A stretch of 64,000 nt of DNA from contig CM035417.1 of the NCBI GenBank assembly GCA_020310875.1, forward strand, positions 85,474,417 to 85,538,416, read 5' to 3'. Below are positions 32,765-44,762 of the stretch, piece after piece (within the stretch, counting starts at the first letter, position 1; every line of letters starts with the position of its first letter). Origin of the DNA: Ceratopteris richardii (Eukaryota; Streptophyta; Polypodiopsida; Polypodiales; Pteridaceae). A program made the translations under genes and the position numbers. The notes under the pieces were generated by a model. That model saw nothing but the letters and a program-made list of their open reading frames with translations. It was not told where the DNA came from and ran no database searches.

Positions 32765-35230
32765 CACGCTTAGGGGTGCACACAGGGTGCCAAGAAAGAT
32801 ATTAAACACATTTAACAAGCTATGTACAATTAAGTATGAAAAGAGATACTTCTCGCAAGTCAACTCAAATCCTCATGAAGTAGAAACTGTCTATGAATAT
32901 TGCAGAGTGTTCTCTAATGTTGGAAGTTTCTAAGGCAAGCAAAGCACTTTATGTATCATTCATATGTTATATTGTATATAAGCACAATTCCAAAGTTACG
33001 ACATGTCAAACGTTTTGATGACTTTCACATGCAAACTCTACGCATTACTTTTAAAGAAACTAAATAATCATGAGTGGCGCATATATAAGGTTTGGAATGG
33101 AATACATCTTATGCAAACGTAGTAAGAGTGATCAAGATCGAAATAAAACGAACATGTCGATGCAGGGTAAACCCGAGTCAGAGAATGTCTCATGATGTCA
33201 ATGATATTATGCTAACAATATGCAGACATGGGCATGTACAATTCCATGTTTACGAGGAGAGGTTGCATACATGTTTCGCAATCTTTAAAGGATTTTCATG
33301 CCTAACTCAAATCATTTTCATCCACGGATGGTATGATATGATCTAATTTCAGAGCTCCATCTGTAACAACTAGCTATGTATTGACATAAAACAAAACGAG
33401 TTATTCTCTAAATTGCGCATATTTAGTACTAAATAAAAATTTATCTGGCGTTATACTATCCCTCTTTCTTGCCAACACGCAAACAGTCATCTGCAATATG
33501 GTTACATGTCCGCTGTTCAGAAAACAACGATGCTAATGATGACAACGATAACACAAGTACTGGGGGTCTTCACTTCGGATACATGCAGTCGGAAGAAAAG
33601 ATTATACAGAATCTCTCATTCAGCAACTCACAGACAATTGATAATTATCCCAAAATCTATCTAAGGGGCAGTCGAATTTCCTGCATTTGGCTTGAGACAA
33701 AAAAAACATATAGAATAAACGGGTAGCAATTCCATAGATATTATGTAGATTAGCATTGACGAAACATTATGGCCAGAAGTGGTCTTGTATCTCTTACTAT
33801 GGCATGAAAAGACCTTCTGATAACCTTCCTGACAAGCGCACAGAAGCATCTTATAACTAATGGTACAAACAAAACTAAAGTAAACTTCGTTGTCACTTTT
33901 CATAATTAATCCGCTCACAAGTATAAAGTCACTCTGAAAGTGAACTGCATTGTATTAAGTGAAATCAAGATCGAATTTACGACAACATATGAATCTAAGT
34001 AGGATATAGAAACAGGGTTCATTTTCCAATCAATACATACAGCGCGTAGACTCTTATCATTCAGACTAAGATAGAGGATGTATATGTGACCACTTCGAAG
34101 ATTATATAAAAAAAACGCAATCACAGGGGCATAACAGCGATAAATAGGACATTGTTCAACAGATACAAAAATACAAAATATCTACGTAGAAAGTGATTGA
34201 ATTGCAAATCATAGCTCAAACAAATAACTTTACCTGCTATAAAAAGTGTGATACTCAATAGATCTTCTATTTAGTTGGACATCGCAGAATGTAGATAACT
34301 TTGTGGCAGAGAACAGGCTTAAACTGGCACATCGGATCAAGCCACCAAAGATGCCTGAATATGGAGCGTCTCTCCTCAGAGATTTTTCTCACACTGCAGC
34401 TTTCCAATATCAGATTTGATTGAACCACTTGCTACAATCAGAAGCGCTTCTCTTAGGCGATAGAGATCTGCCCCATTCAGCACATTTCCACCTCCCGTAA
34501 CAGTAGATGGATTTTTCGAGCATTATCATCCTTCTAAAGCTTCACAATAACTGCAGCGTCAGATTCTCCAATGTACTTCAAAGTCTATTCTGATCAACAG
34601 TGCATTTGCCGATCTCTGATAACAATCTTTGTATTCTTTAGTCCGCCCCTCTGAGATAGCTTCTCTGTCAGGCCTTCTCTCGTCCAAATCTCCACAACGA
34701 AAAGAAAGAAGAAAAAAAATATGAGAGAGTCATCTGTTAGCACTCGCCACACCTTTATGCTACATGCACATCCCTTCATGTGCTAGGGGCGGCTGGCCCC
34801 AAATTCCGTTCTCAGGAATGGAATTTCCACCGTTTTGCCCTTGCAGCCCTACCCTATACCACATTACTTCAATCTTCACAAATCTTCCTTTTTTGTATTC
34901 TCCAGCTATACTCCACATATGAAATTTTCCCCCTCTTTCCTTCCAAATGGATTTTGTCAACAATCGATAAAAAGCACGAGCGACCAAATATTTTGATTTG
35001 ACCCCTTTTGATACTATCAAAAGGTTCGAAGCATAGGAGTCTTCACACTCTATGATGATAAATGAATGCCTTTCATGTGAATTATAAATGGAATGCCCAA
35101 CAAGAAAATAAGCTCCATCTGTCAATGAGGAATGGACATATGTTCCTCCAGACTACTCCATTAATAAGTGAGGGAGTACTAGGAAAAACGGAACAAAAAA
35201 GATCTTCATGAAGTTGAAAATCTTCACGAC
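32765..35230. other. 2.4-kb region without a recognised gene
   Basis: Mostly unique-looking AT-rich sequence with no repeat partner in the window and only short frames. The right-hand part of the gypsy element (5' LTR and leader, minus strand) should lie here, but no TG..CA pair or primer-binding site could be confirmed because the second LTR is missing. Confidence 0.5.
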
Positions 35231-35332
35231 AGCGTGTATATGTGTGTGTACATATGTATGTGTGTGTAAGTGTGTGTGTGTGCGCATACCTGCCAATGGT
35301 CTCGCTCTCTCTCTCTCTCCCTCTCGCGCGTG

Positions 35333-35417
<85 letters not shown>
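35231..35417. repeat. GT and CT microsatellites
   Basis: Imperfect GT repeats (35,237-35,284) are followed by imperfect, then perfect CT repeats (about 35,302-35,417). All long frames here are repeat translations (Ser-Leu or Arg-Glu). Confidence 0.95.
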
Positions 35418-35421
<4 letters not shown>

Positions 35422-35498
35422 TCTCTCTGTTCTTGCTCGCGTCCAAGTCCCGGCACAAATGTGCTGGGAGAAATCAAATTTTTTTTTTACATTCCAGA

Positions 35499-35749
35499 GC
35501 GTCGCATATGCGACACTCTCCAGTTTGCCAACATCGTTAAATACGTCGCTAATCAGCGACGGTGATAGCGACACTTTTTAAGTAGCGTCGCCTATGCGAC
35601 GCTATCATCGCTTATGCGACGATGGTCGGGAATAGAAAAAAATCCAAAATTCCTAGCGTCGCTTATGCGACGACCTCGTCGCATAAGGGACGGTTCCCAT
35701 TTTTTTCCTGATTCGGGGGCGTGGCTATGCCCCCCTTTTTCTTGTAGTG
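35499..35749 (+). mobile_element. Right terminus of a third CACTA family
   Basis: It ends CTTGTAGTG at 35,749 (reverse complement CACTACAAG). Five or six copies of a palindromic motif of the form GCGTCGCNTATGCGACGC lie at 35,499, 35,544, 35,585, 35,608, 35,655 and 35,677. Between them and the end is a GC hairpin, GGGGGC..GCCCCC. Short subterminal repeats plus CACTA ends are the hallmark of En/Spm elements. No matching left end or transposase was found, so only the terminus is claimed. It differs from CACTA-1/2 (CACTACAACA). Confidence 0.65.
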
Positions 35750-36820
35750 CATTTACACATTTACACATGCATACATACACACATACATGTACACACATGC
35801 ATACATACAGACATACATGTACGCACATGCATACATACACACATACATGTACACACATGCATGGTTACATACACACACCTATACACACATGCATGCTTAC
35901 ATACACACACACATATACACACATGCATGCATACACACACATATAAATTTACACACATGCATACATACACACATGCATACACACATACATACACACACAT
36001 ATAAACACATATGCATACATACACATACGCACACACATATACACATGTACATACACACACACATATATGCACACATGCATGCATACATACACACATGCAT
36101 GCATACATACACACACATATACAGACATGCATGCATACACACATATACACATATACACACATGCATACATACACACACATGCATACACGCATACATACAC
36201 ACACATATATACACATATGCATACATACACATACACACACACATATACGCACATACATATATACACACATATACATTCACACACACACATATATACACAT
36301 GCATGCATACAGACATATACACATATACACACATGCATACATACACACACATGCATACACACATACATACACACACATATATACACACATGCATGCATAC
36401 AATATATACACACATACACATACACACACATGCATACATACATACACACACATACACATACACACACATGTATGCACATGCATACATACACACACATATG
36501 TACACATGCATACATATAACACACATATATACACACATGCATACATACACACATATACACACATGCATGTATACATACACACACATACACATACACACAC
36601 ATGTATACACATGCAGACACATACACACACATACACACACATGCATGCATACATACACACACGTACACACACATGCACACACATGCATGCCTACATACAC
36701 ACACATACACGTACACACACATGTATACACATGCATACATACACATGCACACATGTACACATGCATACATACACACACATATACACACACATGCATACAT
36801 ACACACATATAATCCTAATT
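35750..36820. repeat. 1-kb CATA/CACA satellite-like tract
   Basis: Degenerate units such as ACACACATGCATACATACAC and ACACATATACACACATGC. It is long enough to give spurious frames of up to 341 codons on both strands. It directly follows the CACTA terminus and precedes CACTA-2. Confidence 0.95.
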
Positions 36821-37769
36821 TTATTTTGAAGTTTTTTTTTACATCAAATATATAAAAAAAGGATTAGGGTTTTTACGCTATTTACACATACATACACATA
36901 CACATATAATATATATATACATGTATATACACATGTATACAAAAATATAAATATTTTAGGTCTAGATATTTAAGATTAGGGTTTTAGGGTTTAGGCATAC
37001 ATATCACTCAATTATATTTCTATTAAGAAAAAATATAGAGAAAAATAAGAAAACAAATCCGGATATATAAATAAATATATATATAAAATATGATTAGGGC
37101 TTTAGGATTAGGGGTTTAGATTTTTATAGGTGTTTACGTATTTAGGTTTTAGTATTTCAGATTTAAGTCTAAGTCTTTCTGATTAGGGTTTTAATACGTA
37201 GATAACATATATACACAAACACACATATACATATAATACATACATACATATAGATACGCATGCATACAAAAATATACATATTTTAGATTTAAATCTTTAA
37301 GATTATGGTTTTAGGGTTTTAACACCTACATAACATATATGCACACATACACATGCACATATAATACATATATACATGTATATACACACTTATACAAAAA
37401 TATACATATTTTAGGTCTAGATCTTTAAGATTAGGGTTTTAGGGTTTAGACATACATATAACTCAATTATATTTATATTTAGAAAAAATATAGAGAAAAA
37501 ATGAGAAAAAAATCTGAATATATAAATAACTATATATGTATAAAATATGATTAGGGTTTTAGGATTAGGGGTTTAGATTTTTATTGGTGGTTAAGTATTT
37601 AGGTTTTAGTATTTCAGATTTAAATCTAAATCTTTAAGATAAGGGTTTTAGGGTTTTAACACCTACATAACATATATACACACATACACATACACATATA
37701 ATACATATATACATGTAGATACACATGCATACAAAAATATACATATTTTAGATCTAGAATTTTAAGATT

Positions 37770-38306
37770 AGGGTTTTAATTAAATATATATAATTAAATA
37801 TATAAAATTAAATATTTAAAAATAGGATTCCGTAAGCAAAAAATCTGAACATATAAATAAATATATATATAAAATAAGATAATTATATACATAAATAAAT
37901 ATAAAAAGAACTAGTGTTTTAAATAATTTAATTAAATATATATAATTAAATATAGATAATTAAATATATAAAAATATGATTATGTTAGGAAAAATATGAA
38001 TAAATAAATAAATATATATATATATATATATAATAAGATAATTATATACATAAATAAATAAAAAAAGAACTAGTCTTTTAAATAATTTAATTAAATATAT
38101 ATAATTAAACATATAAAATTAAATATATAAAAATAGGATTACGTAATGAAAAAATCTGAATATATAAATAAATATATATATATAAAGTAGGATAATTATA
38201 TAGATAAATAAATATAACAGGAACTAGTGTTTTAAAAAATTTAATCAAATATTTATAATTAAATATTTAAAAATAGGATTAAGTAAGGAACGAATCTGAA
38301 TATATA

Positions 38307-38342
<36 letters not shown>

Positions 38343-38420
38343 GGATAATTATATAGATAATAAAATATGATAAGAACTAGTATTTTAAATAAATAAATGA
38401 AATATATATGATTAAATATA
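37770..38420. repeat. About 150-bp AT minisatellite in CACTA-2
   Basis: Landmarks of the ATAGGATTACGTAA type lie near 37,822, 37,974, 38,133 and 38,273, so there are about four units against about three in CACTA-1. Confidence 0.7.
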
Positions 38421-38990
38421 TAAAAATAGGTTTAAATTTAATCATTTTAGACAGTGTGAATATGTATACAATACACAAACACACATACTTTTACACCTAT
38501 CTATATGCACATATATATACATATACACATATATATACACATGCATATATATATATATACATGTTTTAGGTCTAGGTCATTTGGATTAGGGTTTTAGGGT
38601 TTTAACACCTACATTACATATATACACCCATACACATACACATATAATACATATATACATGTATATACACATGTGATAGAAATATACATAATATAGGACT
38701 AGATCTTTAAAATTAGGGTTTTAGGGTTTAGGCATACATATAACTCAATTAAGAGGAAAAAAATATGAATAAATAAATAAATATATATATAAAATAGGAT
38801 CAATCAAGAAAAAATCCGAATATATAGATAAAATAGGATACCTACATAGATTAGGGTTTTTAAATTAGGGTTTTAAGTTTTTTTAGGTATTTAAGTATTT
38901 AGGTTTAGTATTTCAGATTTAAGTCTTTAAGAGTTAGATTTTTAGGTTTAATAAAAAGACAAATGTTCTAAAATGTCCATATTGTAGCAG

Positions 38991-39176
38991 ATGGCTTCTT
39001 TGGATCCTGAAGAGAGAATGGCATGTCCTTGCACACAGTGCAAGTATCAAATTTATCGAAAACGATGGATTTGTACTACACATGTTAGAGAGTATGGACT
39101 CTTTGATAGTATATCGGTGCATATACCGATGCATATACCGATGCATATCCGGACGCATATATCGACGCTTTGGTAG
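38991..39176 (+). pseudogene. Transposase N-terminus fused to subterminal repeats
   Basis: 61 codons. Codons 1-40 (MASLDPEERMACPCTQC, then YRKRWICTTHVREYGLFD) are the TNP2 N-terminal domain, here without the one-base insertion that breaks CACTA-1. From codon 41 the frame reads the CACTA 3' repeats (HIPMHIPMHI). A deletion by-product; a protein product is unlikely to be functional. Confidence 0.75.
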
Positions 39177-39274
39177 CGATGCGTACACCAACCTTTACAC
39201 CGACGTCGTGGCAAATAAAGACGCATTCATTTTCCTCGGTAAAAACCTTGGTATACCATCGATCTGTTGTAGTG

Positions 39275-40340
39275 TATGTGTGCATGCATTTATGTAGGTG
39301 CATTTGTCCATTCTTGTTTAATACTAATAACTTTCAATCGGCTCTTTCTTCCCAGGCTTCTTCTATGAAGTACTCGTCCTTTGAGTTTGCTTGTATGCAC
39401 TTTGAAAAGTCTTTCCTCGTGCCTCTACTTGTTTGTTTTTGATCCATGTCTTTTCTTGCCCCTACTTGTTTTCACTTCCATGATAAGTTTGTAATTAAGG
39501 ATCTTTGTATTACAAAGTACCCTACTTGAAACTTCCAGAACAAAGGAAGAAGGTATACCCATGGAGGACCGAGTGCAATTTTGTCTCTGACACACACACA
39601 CACTCTCTCTCACTCAATAGCTTTAAAAGAATTTCATATACGAACTTCCTCTCAAATGCGTTTTTGTAACAAACATACGCATACATCATCTGAGTTCTCC
39701 CAAAGATTGCAATGATGGGGCCCTCATACAAAATGTTGAAGGCACAAATGATATGCAAACCTATTTATAGCTTAATCACATTTTTTTAATCGTCCCTATA
39801 ATTCCAACCATTCATGTGCTCTTGAGTGAGGAACTTTGACATACATGATCTTCTCAAACTTGAGTGGTGCTTCATGAAAGTGAGACATTGAGAATACGTT
39901 CACTTCTCTCCGTCAAAAGATGTCCTCTTTCTGATACTACTGTTAAATTCAAAATCACAAAAGACCATAAACGACATTCAAGGACATTAATTCATGTAAC
40001 CCAAACCATAGTGTGAACTAAATCACGACTTCAGCAACACGTTTCTCTCGTTTTCTGCCAGCGAACACGTTTCTCAAAGACTGAAGGGCAGTTTCGTTAA
40101 ATTACTCCAGCGCACACAACGCGGAAGACCACGAAGATTCTGCGACAGAAACCATACTTCCTGTTCTCCGTCTTTAGCCCGCACGGAAGGTTCGCATCTT
40201 CAACATCGAAATGATCTACGTCCTGCTGGTCGAGAGCCATTCCAAATACATATAACTGCATTCTTGTTTGCCAAGTGCTTTCCCTGACAAAGCAAGAGAA
40301 ACAATCACCAGGCAGCACACACGCACAGAGAGAGATAGAG
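39275..40340. repeat. Inverted copy of 18,870-19,906
   Basis: Reverse complement of the left-arm sequence, starting inside the CATA tract next to the CACTA-2 end. It includes the TATA-box segment and the 5' flank of the C2 gene. No further gene recognised. Confidence 0.85.
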
Positions 40341-40350
40341 AGAAAGAGAG

Positions 40351-40905
40351 ATGGGCGTTGTCCAAGGTAATGCAATACAAGTGAGGTTTATCTCGGCGGA
40401 AGATTTGAGCTTCAAGCCGGACCATCGGCACGCAAGATACTATGCTGTAGCTTGGCTGGCAGGTCCATTCCAGAGAGCGGATGCCCTTATCGCAGCCTCT
40501 GAGCAGCCCCAATTCGGTAGTGTGCACACTGACACGCTCATCGATTCCGACGGGAACATCAGCTCCTCGGACTTGCAGTGGGCGAATCATCCATCCTTCA
40601 TCCTTGATCTTCCCCTCCCTCCCTCATTCTCTGCAACTTCATCATCATCATCATCTGGATCTTTCAGAGTTATCCGTCTCTTTTGTGAAGACAGACGTTC
40701 AAGTTCCTGTAGAAGTCGTCAGACGATGATAGGGACCGCCGTGATACCTCCAATAGCCATTGTGTGTTCCTTCCCCTCGTGGCATGTAGTGAGTTTCAGC
40801 GTAAAGAATTCCTCTCACCGTTCGGTCGGGGTGCTCAACATGGCGGTTCGTGTTCATTTCTACACGAGTTTTGAGTGTGATGACGATTTCTTATCGAGAC
40901 GATGA
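40351..40905 (+). CDS. Captured C2-domain protein ORF, right copy (open)
   Basis: 184 codons, ATG preceded by a GA-rich leader (GAGAAAGAGAG). It begins MGVVQGNAIQVRFISAEDLS, typical of the first strand of plant SRC2-type C2 domains, then ARYYAVAWLAGP, PSFILDLPLPPSF, a Ser run (residues about 100-110), VIRLFCEDRR, IGTAVIPP, and a GVLNMAVRVHF segment that fits the last strand of such proteins. This end is in frame here but not in the left copy. Such proteins dock on membranes, often calcium-dependently, though the usual Asp ligands are not obvious. It is embedded in transposon-derived sequence, so it is likely a transduplicated host gene. Intron absence and expression are unknown. Confidence 0.6.
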   Translation: MGVVQGNAIQVRFISAEDLSFKPDHRHARYYAVAWLAGPFQRADALIAASEQPQFGSVHTDTLIDSDGNISSSDLQWANHPSFILDLPLPPSFSATSSSSSSGSFRVIRLFCEDRRSSSCRSRQTMIGTAVIPPIAIVCSFPSWHVVSFSVKNSSHRSVGVLNMAVRVHFYTSFECDDDFLSRR

Positions 40906-41289
40906 TAGAAATGCTACCACAGAAATTAGGGAATGTTTGAAGAACTAACATCAATATGTAATGCAGATTCGTTAAATTCAAAACAGGCATACTATATTTT
41001 GGAATACTATATTTTACTTTTCAATGAAATAATGTACATATGTGTGCGTGTACATATGTAAGATCGTGCAACAAAAAAAATATCCAAATATTTGCTCTTG
41101 AAGATCCCTTATCTAATATATCTCTTTATTCCAATAATAAATCTCTATAAAATAATCAATAAAATTTTTTTTATAGAATCAAAGCATATGGAATTCATTT
41201 CAATATAATTTGAGTAGTGTACAAACATATATGAACTAGGTTCTAGGTCAACACGGTCCAAAAATGCCACCATTACCTTCTAGGTGTAT
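40906..41289. other. Right-arm spacer
   Basis: Inverted counterpart of 17,261-17,447 and 18,229-18,330, without the 780-bp left-arm segment. No gene. Confidence 0.6.
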
Positions 41290-42640
41290 AATTCATCATG
41301 AAGGGAAGATGAATTCTTGGATGCTGAGCTATTCATAGTTAAAGCACAAGGGTGGTGTTATGATATCAGAGTTTTTTTCAAGACTGTTAAGTATCCAGAT
41401 AAAGCTAATTTTGCACAAAGGAAGAGGTTGCTTATAAAGTGCACTCCTTTTACATGTATTGAAGGTAAACTATATAGAGATGGTAAGGATAATCTTCTTA
41501 GGAAGTGCATGAGAGGAGGCAAGACACATCATTGAGATGGCACATGATGGACCAGGTAGTGGGCACCTCCCTGACCATGTTATGAGCCATATAATCCTAG
41601 ATGTGGGTTTATGGTGGCCAACATTAGAGATGTCGAGGAAAGGTCTTAGGCATGTGATGTCTCTCAACGATGTGGTCAAAAGTCCACAAAGTAGAGACAA
41701 AATTCATTGGTCATCTCCACATCATGGCAACCATTTCGGAAGTGGGGTTTAGATTTTATAGGACCTATCACTCATGCATCCTTTTCAAGATAGGATAAGT
41801 ATTTTCTAGTTGCCATTCAATATGCAAAAAAGTGTGTCGAGGCTATTGCTTCTCTAGATTTCATAGCCCAAAGAACTGCTGATTTTGTGTAAATCAAGAT
41901 TTTTTGCAACTTTGGTTGTCCACTTGAAATGTGTAGTGATCAAGGAGCACACTTTGTTAATAACACTTTGTATGAGTTTTTAAATAAGTACAAGGATCTC
42001 CATAGCACTTCCTGTGCATATTATCCAAGGGCCAATGGATAAGCTGAGTCCTCAAATAAAATAGATAAAGGAATACACATTGTTAATAATTTTTTGTATG
42101 AAGTTTTTAACAAGTACAAGGATCTCCATAGTACTTCCTATGCATATTATTCAAGGGCCAATGGACAAGGATATTCACAAATAAAATAATGATAGGGATG
42201 CTAAGAAAGAAATGTATAATAAAGGGTAGTACTTTTCAACTGGTCTATGGAATAATTCCTATTGAGCCCTTTACATTTTTATGTGATTCTCCCCACACAA
42301 GATCTATGCATGTAAGAAAGGATCCTAGGGTTTCTCTTATACTATTAGCACTCAAAAAATTGGCAAAAGTCTGACTGGAGGTAGCAAAGCAGTTGGAGAA
42401 GACACAAACTAAAAAAAAGCAACTTCACAATAAAAACATATGGAATAACAAATTATAGATTGGTATGCTTGTTCACTTACATAGACCGCAATTATAGACA
42501 CAATTGTGAGGCAAGTGGCTTCCTCATTGGGAAAAACCATACAAAATGAGACAAATGTTACAATTGGATGTAGCGTACTAAGTGACTTTGGCTTATAATG
42601 TGCTACCACTACTCAACATCACCAAGCACAAGGTCTATTA
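41290..42640 (+). pseudogene. Ty3/gypsy integrase fragment (right arm)
   Basis: From left: the pre-integrase/zinc-finger part (WCYDIRVFFKTVKYPDKANF, CIEGKLYRDG, then AHDGPGSGHLPDHV, LWWPTLEMS), core pieces in several frames, and the C-terminal TFQLVYGIIPIEPFTF (42,189-42,374). Frameshifts and stops separate them. A tandem duplication of about 125 bp around 41,945-42,180 repeats the segment with AAGTACAAGGATCTCCATAG. Inverted counterpart of 15,850-17,260. Confidence 0.8.
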
Positions 42641-43190
42641 TCATCAACAAAATTGAAGCTCTTTTATATCAAGTGGTACTTGCAAAACCTTTCTAGATTG
42701 AGGCATGCAAATCAGCCTTAAAATTAGCAATATGCTTCTCATTAGCACTAGTGAGTAGCGTGGCATCAACATAGAGAACAATGATAAGACACACATCATT
42801 TTTACGTTTAACATATAAGGTGATCTGAGTTGGACTGCTCTCAAAACCATGTGCAATCAAGTAGGCATGTATATTTGAAAAAAAAGCACGTGGTGCTTGC
42901 TTCAAACCATATAATGCCTTTTTCAACTTGCACATTTTGTTTTCGTGCCCTTTCTACACATAACCATCGGGCTGAAAAACATACACTTCCTCATGTAAGC
43001 CACCATTCAAAAATGTAGTTTTAACGTCCATATGATGTACATTCCAACAATGTTGGGTTGCAAGTGCACAAATTCTTGCATTCTTGTATTCTTGCATGCA
43101 TGTATGTAATATGTATGTGTGTATGTATATATGTGTGCATGTGTGATGCTTGCATATGTGTATGTTTGTACTCTTGTATTCTTGCATTTA
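42641..43190 (-). pseudogene. Copia RT fragment with YVDA (right arm)
   Basis: Inverted copy of 15,411-15,830: [49 protein letters not shown] replaces YVDD as in the left arm. Confidence 0.85.
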
Positions 43191-43930
43191 TGTATGTATG
43201 TATTTACATGTGTATGTTTGGATGTACGTGATGCTTGCATGTATATATTATGTTTCTATTCATGCTTATATGTGTGTATGTATGTGTGTACAGTGAATAG
43301 TCCTTTTAGAGGATTTCAAGGCTTGTACATAGAAAATATGGGGACCTATCTCTGATTAAAAATGTGGTATGATAATGTTGTTTCTAGATGTGTGTGGAAG
43401 TATGTATGCAGGTGTGTGTATGTGCAAGTGTGTGCAAGACCTTGATATGTATATTCTAAAATAAATGAAAACATTTGTTCTTCATATGCCATATTTATGT
43501 TTTGCTATTTATATGGTTAGAATTTGTACATTTATCCATGTTTGTATATCCATAGGTATGCATATGTGTGGATTGATATGTATCAAGTATGTATGTATTA
43601 TGCACATGTATGGAAGACAACTTCAAAGCAATAAAGATGCCATAATGGTATCGACTTGTTAAATTCAATAAGATAAATCATCTCTCCTCCTTGGTATAGG
43701 TAGGTATGTATGTATTTGCTTTGACTCATATGTGTGACCATGCATGTGTAGACATGTATGGGTAGGTATGTATGTGTAGGTATGTATGGGTAGGTATGCA
43801 TGTGTAGATATGTATGGGAACGTATGCATTGGTAGGTATGTATGTGCACGACCTACATACGTATGTGCAGATGTGGGAAGGTATGTGCAAGTATGTATGT
43901 ATATGTTTTTACTGATATGTATGACAATGT
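43070..43930. repeat. TATG microsatellite, inverted counterpart
   Basis: Complement of the CATA tract at 14,530-15,410, with the same non-repeat islands (for example the segment around 43,300-43,370). Confidence 0.85.
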
Positions 43931-44352
43931 AGGTGTGGGAAATTGTCGGCACTCTATTGCGTTTTGCTAAAAGGTAGTAGTTTCCCCATGTCTCAGTTCT
44001 CTATCTCTTCTAGGTGCTTTTGGACTTATGTAGCCATATTTTTAATATAGGACTCATATGTTTTTTTGTCAATGCAATTTATGGTAGGAAAAACAATATC
44101 GTCCTCTTATTTAACAGATGGTGTATATTCTTAGCTGGATTGATCCTGGTCTGTTATGCACATTGGCTTCTACCATAAAAGTCCATCTAATGTGGCAAGT
44201 TGAGATCATGCTTGGTGCATGTGAAATATATAAAGATCAATATCTTGAATAGACAAAAATATGTAAATGTTGTAGGAACAAGGATTTGTGTTGTTGAATT
44301 TGTAGGGAACTTATTTTTGAGCTCAATGGGGCTGCCTTCTATTTCTCTTTAC

Positions 44353-44690
44353 TTATGTGGTTTGCCTTTGGGAAACTATATGTGAAATCTTAAGCCTGGG
44401 CGAGTATGGTCTCGTAAACCTATCTTGTGAAGAAGAGATTTGGTTTTCATTTAGATAGTATGGATCTTCCATCAAAATTGGCTCTAGATCAGGCCTTGTT
44501 GGCCCCATGAAAATATCAAACAATTCATAAAAGTCCAAAACTATAGAACTCTTGAACTTACCAAGTGTGTAATTTTTTCCATCAAGCTTCTCTTCAGTGA
44601 ATGGAGGTGGATGAATGCGAATTGGTGCAAGAATAACATTGTTAGATGCACCAAAACTAGAAGATGAAGCTATTACTCATGCACTATGGT
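44353..44690 (-). pseudogene. N-terminal copia gag fragment (family B, right arm)
   Basis: The minus frame carries LDGKNYTL-type sequence and MDFYELFDIFMGPTRPDLEP. This copy reads on a further 40 codons (YLNENQISSSQDRF) before a stop, unlike D1/D2. It precedes the inverted LTR-B in element order. Confidence 0.7.
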
Positions 44691-44748
44691 GATAACAAAA
44701 ATATACTTGCAAGTTTAGAAAGTAGTCCTATCTACTATAGATAAGTAA

Positions 44749-44762
44749 TGGCTCTGACACCA
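44749..44762 (-). other. Primer-binding site of inverted family B copy
   Basis: The reverse complement reads TGGTGTCAGAGCCA, directly beside the LTR-B end at 44,763. Same as at 13,721. Confidence 0.8.

Larger units (their letters stand above)
36840..39274 (+). mobile_element. CACTA-2, internal-deletion derivative of CACTA-1
   Basis: It shares with CACTA-1 the telomere-motif region, the roughly 150-bp AT minisatellite, the sequence before the transposase ATG, the first 40 codons, the 12-bp subterminal repeats and the identical terminal 19 bp (39,256-39,274, ending TTGTAGTG). Everything between CACTA-1 positions about 2,918 and 8,130 is missing. The left limit is uncertain: no CACTACAACA start is visible, and CATA repeat merges into it. 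A layout typical of defective (dSpm-like) elements that depend on a partner's transposase. Confidence 0.82.

Noticed and set aside
35082-35581. Ser-Leu and Arg-Glu repeat ORFs
   Set aside because: Translations of the CT/GA microsatellite; no unique protein sequence of note.
35761-36855. Very long ORFs (up to 341 codons) on both strands
   Set aside because: They translate only as His/Thr/Tyr or Cys/Val/Met repeats of a CATA/CACA tract and are open in several frames at once, which is what repeat sequence does.
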